Below are positions 1 to 6,233 of a stretch of 7,322 bases of DNA, in pieces (position 1 is the stretch's first letter; each line of letters opens with the position of its first letter). The notes beneath the pieces are model-generated. The model was not told where the DNA came from. It did not search any database and saw nothing but the letters and a program-made list of their open reading frames with translations. The position numbers and the translations under genes are program-made. This DNA is from Bacillota bacterium (GTDB lineage Bacteria; Bacillota_E; Sulfobacillia; Sulfobacillales; Sulfobacillaceae): positions 1-7,322 of the forward strand of contig JAKAAL010000193.1 in the NCBI GenBank assembly GCA_021802375.1, read 5' to 3'.

Positions 1-108
1 CCCGTTCCCTGATGGAAGTGCCAGTCCCATCCGGATAACCGCGCAAAACCGCAATAGGGAGGGATAAGGAAGGGTGCGAAATATGGGTCACATAACGCTT
101 GAGGTATT

Positions 109-341
109 TCAGAGCCGAGTGAGCCAATCGAGTAAATCTTGATCCTCGGTCCACTCCGGCAACTCCGATGAGATAAGATTGGGATAGACCTTTTCCAAAG
201 CCTGTCGCTTCAATTCTGTGTCGGCGCGGGCATAAATCTCCGTGGTTGCCAGATCCACGTGACCTAAGAGGTCACGGATGTAAATCAAGTTGACACCCGC
301 CTGCAGGAGATGCATTGCTTTGGAGTGCCGGAAATGGGGAG
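109..341 (-). pseudogene. Tyrosine recombinase/integrase, C-terminal fragment (copy A)
   Basis: This is the last 75 or so residues of a tyrosine recombinase, a DNA strand-exchange enzyme of the XerC/XerD and phage-integrase superfamily. Visible motifs are HFRHSKAMHLLQAG (box II start), YIRDLLGHV with the second catalytic His, and TTEIYARAD with the Tyr nucleophile. The tail ends ..DLLDWLTRL, a Trp/Leu-rich end seen in transposon-type recombinases. A whole enzyme is about 300-400 residues, so the core-binding domain, catalytic Arg I and the beta-hairpin Lys are missing. The open frame runs on to 441, but those extra codons are simply the antisense of copy B. The usual HxLRH motif reads HFRH, one residue short at the join. 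No start codon or ribosome site belongs to it, so it is a non-functional remnant. It may derive from a multi-recombinase element (Tn554 or RIT-like); that is inference. Confidence 0.8.
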
Positions 342-351
342 CTCCCCATTT
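332..351. repeat. Perfect 20-bp palindrome joining the two recombinase fragments
   Basis: The sequence aaatggggagctccccattt equals its own reverse complement, with its centre between 341 and 342 (a SacI-type GAGCTC core). It is the inner edge of a longer, imperfect inverted repeat made of the two recombinase 3' ends, roughly 230 bp per arm. Such a structure is what a fold-back or inverted fusion through short homology would leave. Confidence 0.9.
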
Positions 352-580
352 GAGGCACAGTAAGGCCATGCATTTGCTACAAGCGGTCGTAAACTTAGGG
401 TATATTCGCGACCTGCTGGGACATGTCAGCATTAGTACCACAGAAGTCTATGCTCGCGCCGACAGTGAGATGAAGCGACACGCTTTGGAATCGGCTTACT
501 CCACGGAGGCATCGGTCTCGATGCCTCCGTGGCAAGAAAACACCGAACTCTTGACATGGCTAAAGTCACTAGGACCTTAA
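342..580 (+). pseudogene. Tyrosine recombinase/integrase, C-terminal fragment (copy B)
   Basis: This is a second C-terminal recombinase fragment, on the opposite strand from copy A and meeting it at the palindrome. It shows LRHSKAMHLLQA, YIRDLLGHV with the catalytic His, and TTEVYARAD with the nucleophilic Tyr, and ends ..LLTWLKSLGP. From RHSKAM to the end of the conserved block about 38 of 49 residues match copy A by eye. Beyond that the two diverge, so they are paralogues and not a recent duplication. The frame stays open back to an ATG at 290, but codons 290-341 are antisense to copy A and cannot be genuine recombinase sequence. Catalytic Arg I and the N-terminal DNA-binding half are absent, and the HxLRH motif is again one residue short (HLRH). 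It is therefore a dead fragment. Confidence 0.8.
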
Positions 581-1097
581 GTTAGGCATCATCGTTATGA
601 AAAGCCCTGGACCCGCAGACGCGTTGTTCCAAGCGGATCCAGGGCGTATTACTTTCCATTGGCACCGCGGAAATTCGGGGAAGCCCTTCCGCCCGGACGG
701 CGGGGTGGGCATGGTTCGGCCTTTCAGCTCCCATGACCGCACGGCTTCATAAGGAGGGCATTCTCGCCGACTTATCATGACGGCGGCAAGGGCCAGGCCA
801 GAAGGGTGGGGGCTCTCGAATCGATGGGCTCAACGAGGACCTTTGCCCCTACCCCCGAGGTTCTTGAGGCGTCTTGATGTCGAACTTATGGCCCGCACTC
901 TCCAACACGCTGAAACCTATGGAGTGTACATCCTCCGCATGGTTAAGGCCGGCGGCATCTACTGAAAGCCGTTTGCGGCTATCGCTAAAACGGCGGCCCT
1001 CGTCAATCGGGCGGCACTAAGCGGCCTCTTGGACGAGCAGTAGCGTAAAGCAACGTAGCGTCCACACGAAGACCGCGAATCGCAAATAAAGACCCGC
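581..1097. other. Non-coding stretch with no supported gene
   Basis: About 500 bp without a convincing gene. The open frames here are short (69 codons on the minus strand at 569-778, 62 codons on the plus strand at 777-965). Neither shows a recognisable motif. An AAGGAGG-like string at 750-756 lies too far from the ATG at 777 to be its ribosome site. The one structured feature is the hairpin at 600-646. The end of the plus-strand frame (..ETYGVYILRMVKAGGIY) looks protein-like and could be a transposase relic, but I cannot assign it. Confidence 0.6.
600..646 (-). terminator. Rho-independent terminator-like hairpin (minus strand)
   Basis: On the minus strand a 13-bp stem (634-646 with 605-617) closes a 16-nt loop. 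All pairs are Watson-Crick except one G-U. It is followed directly by five U residues (600-604). On the plus strand the same stem has a C-A mismatch and no U tract, so the minus reading is favoured. It could end transcripts of the minus-strand gene at 1098-1886, although it lies about 450 bp beyond that stop. Confidence 0.5.
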
Positions 1098-1886
1098 TTA
1101 GCGCAGTTGTTTGATGATGGTGATGGCCTCTTGAAGATCCGCCACCGCCGCGTTGAGCTTAGCCAGCGTCTGATCGACCAGCGTGCTCGACAGAGGTTCT
1201 GGCGTCGGTAGCCACCGACCAGCCTGCAACCACCCGCTATAGGGAGTGAGGTCCCAGTCTTGTGTCTGGCCCGCGCACCCAGGGATCTGGAACTGCCAGA
1301 TCATGGGGAGCATGCCGCCAATGGCCGGAAGGGCGTTCCAATGCCCCTTCGCCTCCTCCAACGTGGGACAATCCGTGCCTGCGTAATGGACTCCGGCCAG
1401 AAAGAGCACGAACGGACCGGGATCCCACGATCCAAAGCATTGTTGCCAGAATGTCTGGGTGATATAGATTCCCGGCTCAGCGACAGCCGAAATGGCGAGT
1501 AGCGCACCCTCCAACACCAGACGATTGGCAGAAGAGTCACTGCCCCAGCCGCCGTTGCCTGACTCGATATCGAGGAACAACGTCTTGCCCGTCACGCGCG
1601 AATTCGCCCGCCAAGCCGCGACGCATGCCTGGGCCTGAGCATGCCCCCAGGCTTGGGCGGTCGTGCTGGTGGTTCGAGAAGGCGAATCTGGACCCGCGAG
1701 GTCCCAGTAGCCGAACGTACGGCTGGCCTGTTTGGCGGCTTGGATGTCAAAACCGTTGGTGTCTGCATGAACTTCACCCCCCAGTCGCCCGATGTAAAAA
1801 TGCTCCGTCTGCACGCCGGATCCGCTTGGAAAGGGAATGGCGACGTTCGTGTCCGTCCCGGTATACCATTGGGTAAAAATGGTCAT
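1098..1886 (-). CDS. DUF1906/GH25-like glycoside-hydrolase-fold protein
   Basis: A 262-residue protein resembling the DUF1906 'glycoside hydrolase-like' family, TIM barrels related to GH25 lysozymes. Features seen: FYIGRLGG at 30-37, GYWDLAGP at 59-66, the strand KTLFLDIES at 101-109 with acidic D106 and E108 where GH25-like folds carry catalytic carboxylates, GIYITQTFW at 139-147, and the closing strand IWQFQIPGC at 196-204 followed by QDWDLT at 209-214. Residues 232-262 form a Leu/Ala-rich amphipathic helix, possibly a coiled coil. No signal peptide or membrane segment is visible, so it acts inside the cell or leaves by another route. The start is well supported: AAGGAGG lies 9 nt before the ATG. 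It appears intact, unlike its neighbours. The substrate is unknown; a peptidoglycan or other glycan is likely from the fold, and catalysis itself is inference. Confidence 0.75.
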   Translation of the reverse strand: MTIFTQWYTGTDTNVAIPFPSGSGVQTEHFYIGRLGGEVHADTNGFDIQAAKQASRTFGYWDLAGPDSPSRTTSTTAQAWGHAQAQACVAAWRANSRVTGKTLFLDIESGNGGWGSDSSANRLVLEGALLAISAVAEPGIYITQTFWQQCFGSWDPGPFVLFLAGVHYAGTDCPTLEEAKGHWNALPAIGGMLPMIWQFQIPGCAGQTQDWDLTPYSGWLQAGRWLPTPEPLSSTLVDQTLAKLNAAVADLQEAITIIKQLR

Positions 1887-1980
1887 CGTCGTTCAACCTC
1901 CTTGAACATGACCCATGGATGTGAGCCCTTGGTCGGCCCCGCCATACCCTCTCCAGCGCCCGCCGGAGAAGGTTGATTGC

Positions 1981-2008
1981 CGCACCAGGAGCATTCCTGG
2001 CTGGTGCG
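1981..2008. repeat. Nested alternative hairpins upstream of the DUF1906-like gene
   Basis: An outer stem cgcaccag/ctggtgcg (1981-1988 with 2001-2008, 8 bp) and an inner stem ccagga/tcctgg (1985-1990 with 1995-2000, 4-nt loop) share bases 1985-1988. They therefore exclude each other. The structure lies about 95 bp upstream of the start at 1886. No U tract follows on either strand, so it does not look like a terminator. It might be an operator or a 5' leader structure; the function is not known. Confidence 0.4.
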
Positions 2009-2299
2009 CTTCACGGCTCAGGTCCCCGTGCCACTAAGTCTCCCCCGTCATTCGAGCCCTCACCGTCTCTATATGCGCATGGGCCATTCGGTAAATCAAT
2101 CCTCTAACATTCGATCCAACGCACCGAAAACGGACTACGAATTCCTGTGACCTTGGCCACGGATACCATTAAGCGCTGCCCACCCATTCCCAACGCGTCC
2201 TGACCGGGCATTCTGATCAAAGGGAACCACGTAGAATAGATGGGATCCGTTGCTTCTGTTGTAACAGAAATCCCGGAACGCAGGCAAGCTCTTGCGCAG

Positions 2300-2386
2300 G
2301 GATTCTCCATGAATGGACATCCTCCAGGTGGCTAAAGTGTTGGCGCTAATACTAATTGTCATCACTTCGGCTAACTCGGCTGTCAT
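2300..2386 (-). pseudogene. Possible excisionase/MerR-like helix-turn-helix remnant
   Basis: The minus-strand frame opening with ATG at 2386 begins MTAELAEVMTISISANTLATWR. This resembles the N-terminal helix-turn-helix of small excisionase or MerR-type DNA-binding proteins, in which the pattern LAE(L/V)(L/M)xIS(x)NTLxxWR is typical. The pattern fits exactly if one IS of the doubled ISIS is removed. The doubling corresponds to a 6-nt tandem repeat (attagt attagc on the coding strand). After about residue 29 the translation (..RDFCYNRSNGSHLFY..) no longer resembles the family, which suggests further damage or another frame. No good ribosome site precedes the ATG. The assignment is by motif only and uncertain. 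Confidence 0.35.
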
Positions 2387-2426
2387 CAGATCGGGAGTAC
2401 TCTAGGACGAAAGGTGCCGGCGGAAG

Positions 2427-2493
2427 CAGCCCGATGGGCTGGGATTCGCGTTTGCTATACGGCCAAAACGCACGGCCTACACCAAACGCGAAT
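2427..2493. repeat. Two consecutive hairpins (2427-2441 and 2444-2493)
   Basis: The first hairpin is cagccc-gat-gggctg (6-bp stem, 3-nt loop). Two bases later an 11-bp perfect stem attcgcgtttg/caaacgcgaat (2444-2454 with 2483-2493) encloses 28 nt that hold a further ggcc/ggcc pair (2461-2464 with 2474-2477). No U tract follows on either strand. It could be a folded RNA, a mobile-element end or a recombination site; nothing decides between these. Confidence 0.5.
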
Positions 2494-2612
2494 GAAAAGG
2501 GTCGGACTGCATCGTGTTCAGGCCATCTTCCTCAAACCGAAAGCAGCGATGACAACAGAATGAGTCAACCTGATGAAAAAAGGATTAGCCAAAACACTAA
2601 AGCCAAGGGGGC

Positions 2613-2690
2613 CTCCGGTCGGCCCACGAGATTTGCCTGTTGGTAGGGATCGCGCTGATTATCGTATAGCAACCAGGGTCCGGTGAGATC
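2613..2690 (-). pseudogene. Sulfatase C-terminal remnant beyond an in-frame stop
   Basis: Directly after the TGA that ends the sulfatase frame (2693-2691), the same frame continues with DLTGPWLLYDNQRDPYQQ, then ANLVGRPE. This is the standard sulfatase sequence that follows the ..DRYTYVR strand (WLLYDxxxDPYQxxNL). Homology stops near 2613, after which the frame reads unrelated residues to a stop at about 2563. So the gene was once longer, lost its last 40 or more codons to a break near 2613, and also acquired a stop. CGA (Arg) to TGA is the likeliest change, since Arg usually sits at that position. Confidence 0.7.
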
Positions 2691-3833
2691 TCACACATAC
2701 GTGTAGCGGTCGGTGCGAAGGCCACGGTATTCTTTCCCGCCCTGGGCACGCGTATATTCCCCGAATGGATGAATGCACGCGATGAGAGCGGCCTCGCTCG
2801 GGGGAGGCGCACCGCCCACCAGATGTCGCTCCCAGTTTCTGCCCTCCACCGAGGAAGGAATGGCCACCCCCGCGAGGGCGAGTACGGTCGGCATGATATC
2901 GGGGCTCCCCAGCGGGGCCGTCACCTCGCGAGGATCTCGGCCCAAACGTGCGGGATAGTGCATCAGCAACGGAACGCGGATGGACTCGTCCCATGGCCGC
3001 TGCTTGCGTACCTGCCCTTGCGACCCCAGCATGTCGCCGCGGTCAGACGTGTAAACGAAGAGTGTGTCCTGTTCCAGGCCTTCCGCTTTGAGCGTTTGCC
3101 ACAGTTCACCCAAACATTGGTCGAGGGCCGTGATGTGTGCATAGTAGCCTCGCAGCTGAGCTTCAGCTTGAGGACGCATCGCGTTCGGCACATTGGGGCG
3201 AAGCGTCAGGGCTCTATCCCGGTACCGCGCTTGGAATCGTTCCGGGGCGGTATCGTAGGGGTTGTGGGGCGGTCCCCACGATAGGACCAGGAAAAACGGG
3301 CGCGGGCGCTGTCGGCGATTTTTGAGGTAGGTCATGGCGTGCCGGGTTTGTGCCTCGGCGTCATAGCCTGGCCAGGTCTTGGCACCGAGGGCGTCCGGGG
3401 CCCCGGTGCCATCGTCCGCGTAATACCGCGACTGGTGGTAGTCGTGCGTGCACTCCAGCACCTCCCAATGCTTAAACCCTTGGCGATCTTCGCGAGGGAT
3501 GGGGGCACTTCGTCCACGGCCGTTCAGATGCCATTTGCCGATATAGGCCGTATCGTAGCCCGCAGCGTGAAACGCGTCAGCGATCGAGGGCACGTCATGG
3601 CGCAAATGCACGTCATTGACGAATACCCCGTGGGTCAACGGAAATTTCCCGGTCAAAAACGAAGCGCGATAAGGAGCGCATACGGGAACGGTGGAGACTG
3701 CCGTGGAAAAATGGACGCTCTCTTCGCGCAACCGATCCAAATTCGGCGTCAAGACATCCGCGTTGCCCATATACCCCACCGCTTGGGCTCGATGCTGGTC
3801 GCTAAACACGTAGACTACATTGGGATGCGTCAT
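2691..3833 (-). CDS. Sulfatase (formylglycine-dependent), truncated by a nonsense codon
   Basis: A 380-residue sulfatase of the alkaline-phosphatase superfamily (PF00884), which hydrolyses sulfate esters, probably on a glycan. Seen: NVVYVFSDQHR with metal-binding D12, the CxPxR signature C52-A-P-Y-R56 followed by ASFLTG (Cys52 would be converted to formylglycine by a maturase), GKWHLNG with K100 and H102, SWGPPHNP with H190, TSDRGDMLGSQG at 262-273 and K277. The usual metal motif is SDHGD or SDNG; here His/Asn is replaced by Arg265 and the later His by Gln272, so activity is doubtful. No signal peptide is visible. The ATG has GGAGG 11 nt upstream. Family members run to about 450-500 residues; this one stops at ..DRYTYV with further sulfatase codons after the stop. 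It is the third gene of a minus-strand set, 61 bp after the other sulfatase fragment. Confidence 0.85.
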   Translation of the reverse strand: MTHPNVVYVFSDQHRAQAVGYMGNADVLTPNLDRLREESVHFSTAVSTVPVCAPYRASFLTGKFPLTHGVFVNDVHLRHDVPSIADAFHAAGYDTAYIGKWHLNGRGRSAPIPREDRQGFKHWEVLECTHDYHQSRYYADDGTGAPDALGAKTWPGYDAEAQTRHAMTYLKNRRQRPRPFFLVLSWGPPHNPYDTAPERFQARYRDRALTLRPNVPNAMRPQAEAQLRGYYAHITALDQCLGELWQTLKAEGLEQDTLFVYTSDRGDMLGSQGQVRKQRPWDESIRVPLLMHYPARLGRDPREVTAPLGSPDIMPTVLALAGVAIPSSVEGRNWERHLVGGAPPPSEAALIACIHPFGEYTRAQGGKEYRGLRTDRYTYV

Positions 3834-3894
3834 GGGAAGTTATACCTCCGTAAGGGCTGGTCTCACGGTTGATGGCCCTATGTAACCCCACCAC

Positions 3895-4305
3895 TTAGAA
3901 TTTAAACCCGTACTTGCACAGTGGAGTTACACGACAAAGTTTGCTCCTCAACTCAAACCGTCCATTGTGATCCGCGAGGAGTATAGGCGCCCCATAGGGT
4001 TGTTTACCGAAGCTTGCCGTTTGATATCCTCCCTCAGCAAGCAATTGGGTTAAGTAGTCCAGGTGTCGCCTCGGCTGGTGGTTCCACCACACGCCCGTAT
4101 CGACCGGGTAACTCCCGGTCAGCACGTTGGTACGCACGGGGACACACACTGGAGTCGAGGTCACCGCATTGACGAAGACCACCCCCTGTCGCGCCATCGC
4201 GTCGATGTTAGGCGTATGGGCGACGTGGCTCCCGTAACAGCCTAGGGAATCCGTGCACTGTTCGTCTGTCATGATCCACAAGATGTTCGGACGATCCAAC
4301 GCCAT
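3895..4305 (-). pseudogene. Second sulfatase, N-terminal fragment
   Basis: 136 codons, of which about the first 107 are the N-terminal part of a sulfatase distinct from its neighbour. NILWIMTDEQ carries metal-binding D14, CYGSHVAHTPNID is typical, and the signature C54-V-P-V-R58 with NVLTG places the formylglycine cysteine. The sequence then reaches SFGKQPYGAP, where K101 is the conserved active-site Lys. After that the frame turns into an unrelated tail (ILLADHNGRF.. to ..KYGFKF) and stops. A complete enzyme needs some 350 more residues including the SD(H/N)G metal motif, so this is inactive. The ATG at 4305 has GGAGG only one base away, a poor spacing. It begins 87 bp after the glycoside-hydrolase-like gene, in line with a former operon. 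Confidence 0.8.
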
Positions 4306-4392
4306 TCCTCCATCTCATCCCGGTGCCGCCTACGCGGCAGTGGTCTTCGACCAGCGACAGTCCACGCGCCAGCGAACGTCGCCCATGCCTGG

Positions 4393-5817
4393 TTATGCCT
4401 CGTCTATCTCTACCGGCCCGAATAACCCGTTTCGTGACTGAGGCTCTGGGCACAGCGACGTGGGCTTGCCCTCGGCATAATAGGCACCGAGCGTGTTGGT
4501 AATGCGAACCTTCAACCGATGCGGTCCAGGCCCCCAGGCCGGAGTCACATCGAATTGGTAAGGGTGCCATAGCCGGACCCCCGCATTCCAGCCATCGACC
4601 CACACTTCGGCGGTTCCCCGCACATCGCCGAGGCTCAACACGGCCTGCTGGCCCTGACCCTCAATCACCCGCTCATATTCGACGACACCACTATATGTGC
4701 TGAGCCCCAGGGTCTCACGCCACCCTCCCAAGGCTCCCATCGCACAAGAAATCTCCACCTGAATCGGTGCCCTTAACACCGCCGCTTCGCTGAGCGGCCC
4801 GTCGGGAACGATTCGGATCGTCAATGTGCGATGAGCCGATGCCGAAACCAGTTCGATGCGGTCCTGCTGCATCCGCGCTACTTCTCCGTCAATCCACGCC
4901 TCAGTCGTACCCGCCACGCTCACGCGAACCTCTCGGGCACCCACCGGCAGGATGCAGCGAATCCACACCGGTTTGCCTGCCCGGGCAGGGTCGACCGTCC
5001 AGGTCAAAAGTTCACCTTGGACCGCGTTGGGCTCAAGCCATCCCACATCGGGCAGCAAGTGCGGTCGCGGGACCAGCCAGTGGTCTTCCGTCGGTGCTGC
5101 CACCGGGACGAGAGGCTCGCCCGTCTCATCCTGCCACGGACTTAGATCCCAGCCATGGCATGTCCCCTCCGCATCGGTCCACATCCCGTCCACCAGCGCC
5201 CGTACGGTATCGGCTTCGTCAATCCAATGCAGCGTCAGAACATTGTCGCCGGCTCGAAGCCACGGTGTCACATCCGCAGCTTGTTGACCCCAGTGGCTGT
5301 ATGGCATGTAGTCCCCTAAATGCATCACCGTTCGGCCATTGACCTCCAGTTCTGCCGCTCCGTCATAGACGACAAAATGCGATGCCGCTTCCCGAAAAGT
5401 CGGGGGCAACACGAGGCGCGCGCTAAAGCGAGTGTTCTCGCCCCCACCCTTCACCCATTCAGGGTAACGGGGCACACGCTGGCCACCCAAGGCGATGCCA
5501 ACCCGCAACGACCCTTCGGCTATCGCCTCGACGTCGAGTACGACCTTGCGCCATCCAGCTAATAATGCCACCGGCACCGACTCTGCATAGGTCCTCACCG
5601 CCACCATGGCCAATAGCGCGTCCACGTGGACTGTCTTGATTCCATTACCTTCGACTTGCAACCAATACGTACCTGTTTTGGGAACCCAGACAAAGCTCTC
5701 CGCCTTTCGATGATTACCCGCTGCGACTCGATCCAAATTGAGAAACGCTCGCGGAATGCGTCCCATTCGCCCCGCCCAAGTGCGATAACTCATGTCTCCG
5801 AACACCGTACTATACAC
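4393..5817 (-). CDS. GH2/GH106-like carbohydrate-active protein, C-terminal portion
   Basis: A 474-residue protein made of beta-sandwich modules without a recognisable catalytic domain. Around 115-205 is a sugar-binding jelly roll (FSARLVLPP, AELEVNGRTV, YSHWGQQAADVTPWLRAGDNVLTLHW). Around 265-370 is a second sandwich (GTTEAWIDGEV). Around 385-474 is the closing domain STYSGVVEYERV, LSLGDVRGTAEVWVDG, NAGVRLWHPYQFDVT, RITNTLGAYY, GLFGPVEI. That last pattern is typical of the C-terminal end of GH106 alpha-L-rhamnosidases and GH2-like enzymes. The GTG at 5817 has no good ribosome site, and the frame stays open upstream to 5982 with plausible residues (PFRRGQILVGAAHFYVPAEY), so the true 5' end is missing, cut by the IS66 remnant. 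Its probable role was binding or trimming a (sulfated) polysaccharide together with the two sulfatases. The exact enzyme family is uncertain. Confidence 0.65.
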   Translation of the reverse strand: MYSTVFGDMSYRTWAGRMGRIPRAFLNLDRVAAGNHRKAESFVWVPKTGTYWLQVEGNGIKTVHVDALLAMVAVRTYAESVPVALLAGWRKVVLDVEAIAEGSLRVGIALGGQRVPRYPEWVKGGGENTRFSARLVLPPTFREAASHFVVYDGAAELEVNGRTVMHLGDYMPYSHWGQQAADVTPWLRAGDNVLTLHWIDEADTVRALVDGMWTDAEGTCHGWDLSPWQDETGEPLVPVAAPTEDHWLVPRPHLLPDVGWLEPNAVQGELLTWTVDPARAGKPVWIRCILPVGAREVRVSVAGTTEAWIDGEVARMQQDRIELVSASAHRTLTIRIVPDGPLSEAAVLRAPIQVEISCAMGALGGWRETLGLSTYSGVVEYERVIEGQGQQAVLSLGDVRGTAEVWVDGWNAGVRLWHPYQFDVTPAWGPGPHRLKVRITNTLGAYYAEGKPTSLCPEPQSRNGLFGPVEIDEA

Positions 5818-5916
5818 GTAACTGGTTAGGTACTCCGCTGGAACATAGAAATGAGCGGCCCCTACGAGGATTTGTCCACGACGAAAGGGGATGGCAGGGC
5901 CATCCCGAAAAGATCT
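5818..5916 (-). pseudogene. Start-less in-frame 5' extension of the glycoside-hydrolase-like gene
   Basis: The frame of the gene ending at 4393 continues upstream of its GTG without a stop. It encodes about 33 residues that read like normal protein (..GPAIPFRRGQILVGAAH, FYVPAEYLTSY). It then passes into the tail of the IS66 remnant and meets TAA at about 5983-5985. No ATG and no ribosome site occur in it. It is most simply the interior of a longer gene whose front was lost when the insertion sequence landed here or a deletion ran from it. Confidence 0.5.
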
Positions 5917-5932
5917 TATAGGTGCGGTCAGG

Positions 5933-6233
5933 CTACGTGGTGTCGGGAGTCCAGGGGTCTCCGTGTAGTACGGACCGTAGTGCCGTTAATAGGGGTTTCC
6001 CTTGCTTTTTAGCGGTGCCTAAATAGCCACGGACCGTACCAAAGACCTGCGCTCCGGCGGTCGTGCGAAAGGTGCCGGATATCTTTTGTCGCACCTTGAC
6101 CCTCCGTAAATCACGCTCTGCTAAATGGTTATCGAACGGTACGATGAGGTCGTCCAAGAAGCGTAAGACGTTGGCCCGTTGGGTATCTAGTCGCTCTAAC
6201 AGATTCCATGTTTTCGACTGGGCCGGGCGACCG
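5933..6233 (-). pseudogene. tnpC: IS66 transposase (TnpC), C-terminal fragment
   Basis: About 99 residues from AGRPAQSKTWNLLERLD to the stop. It shows VLRFLDDLIVPFDNHLAER and DLRRVKVRQKISGTFR, followed by GTVRGYLGTAKKQGKPLL and TALRSVLHG. The block PFDNxxAERDLRxxKVxQKxSGxFR is the signature of the IS66 transposase C-terminus and includes the Glu (6118-6116) usually taken as the last DDE residue. The two catalytic Asp residues upstream are lost. The frame stays open to 6445, but codons above about 6233 are out of frame with the real N-terminus. One base shift plus a large internal deletion separates the two parts, so no active transposase can be made. Confidence 0.85.

Larger units (their letters stand above)
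1887..2612. other. Largely non-coding stretch between the DUF1906-like gene and the sulfatase remnant
   Basis: About 725 bp. It contains the promoter side of the minus-strand gene ending at 1886, the hairpins at 1981-2008 and 2427-2493, and a possible helix-turn-helix gene remnant at 2300-2386. Other open frames (2104-2310 minus, 2356-2646 plus) show no family motif, and part of the latter is antisense to sulfatase remnant sequence. I see no tRNA, rRNA or repeat array here. Confidence 0.5.

Noticed and set aside
650..780. Possible group II intron or IS end around the minus-strand frame ..AVRSWELKGRTMPTPP..
   Set aside because: No domain V-like hairpin or terminal repeat could be recognised, so there is no support.
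1260..1976. Several open frames on both strands overlapping the DUF1906-like gene
   Set aside because: They overlap a gene with a good ribosome site and a recognisable fold, and show no motif of their own.
2769..3872. Long plus-strand frames (171 and 177 codons) opposite the sulfatase
   Set aside because: Antisense to a clear sulfatase; no ribosome site or family resemblance.
4208..4603. Minus-strand frame of 131 codons across the gap between the two glycan genes
   Set aside because: It is out of frame over both real genes and has no recognisable content.
4824..5342. Plus-strand frames opposite the glycoside-hydrolase-like gene
   Set aside because: Pro/Arg/Ser-rich antisense translations with no motif.
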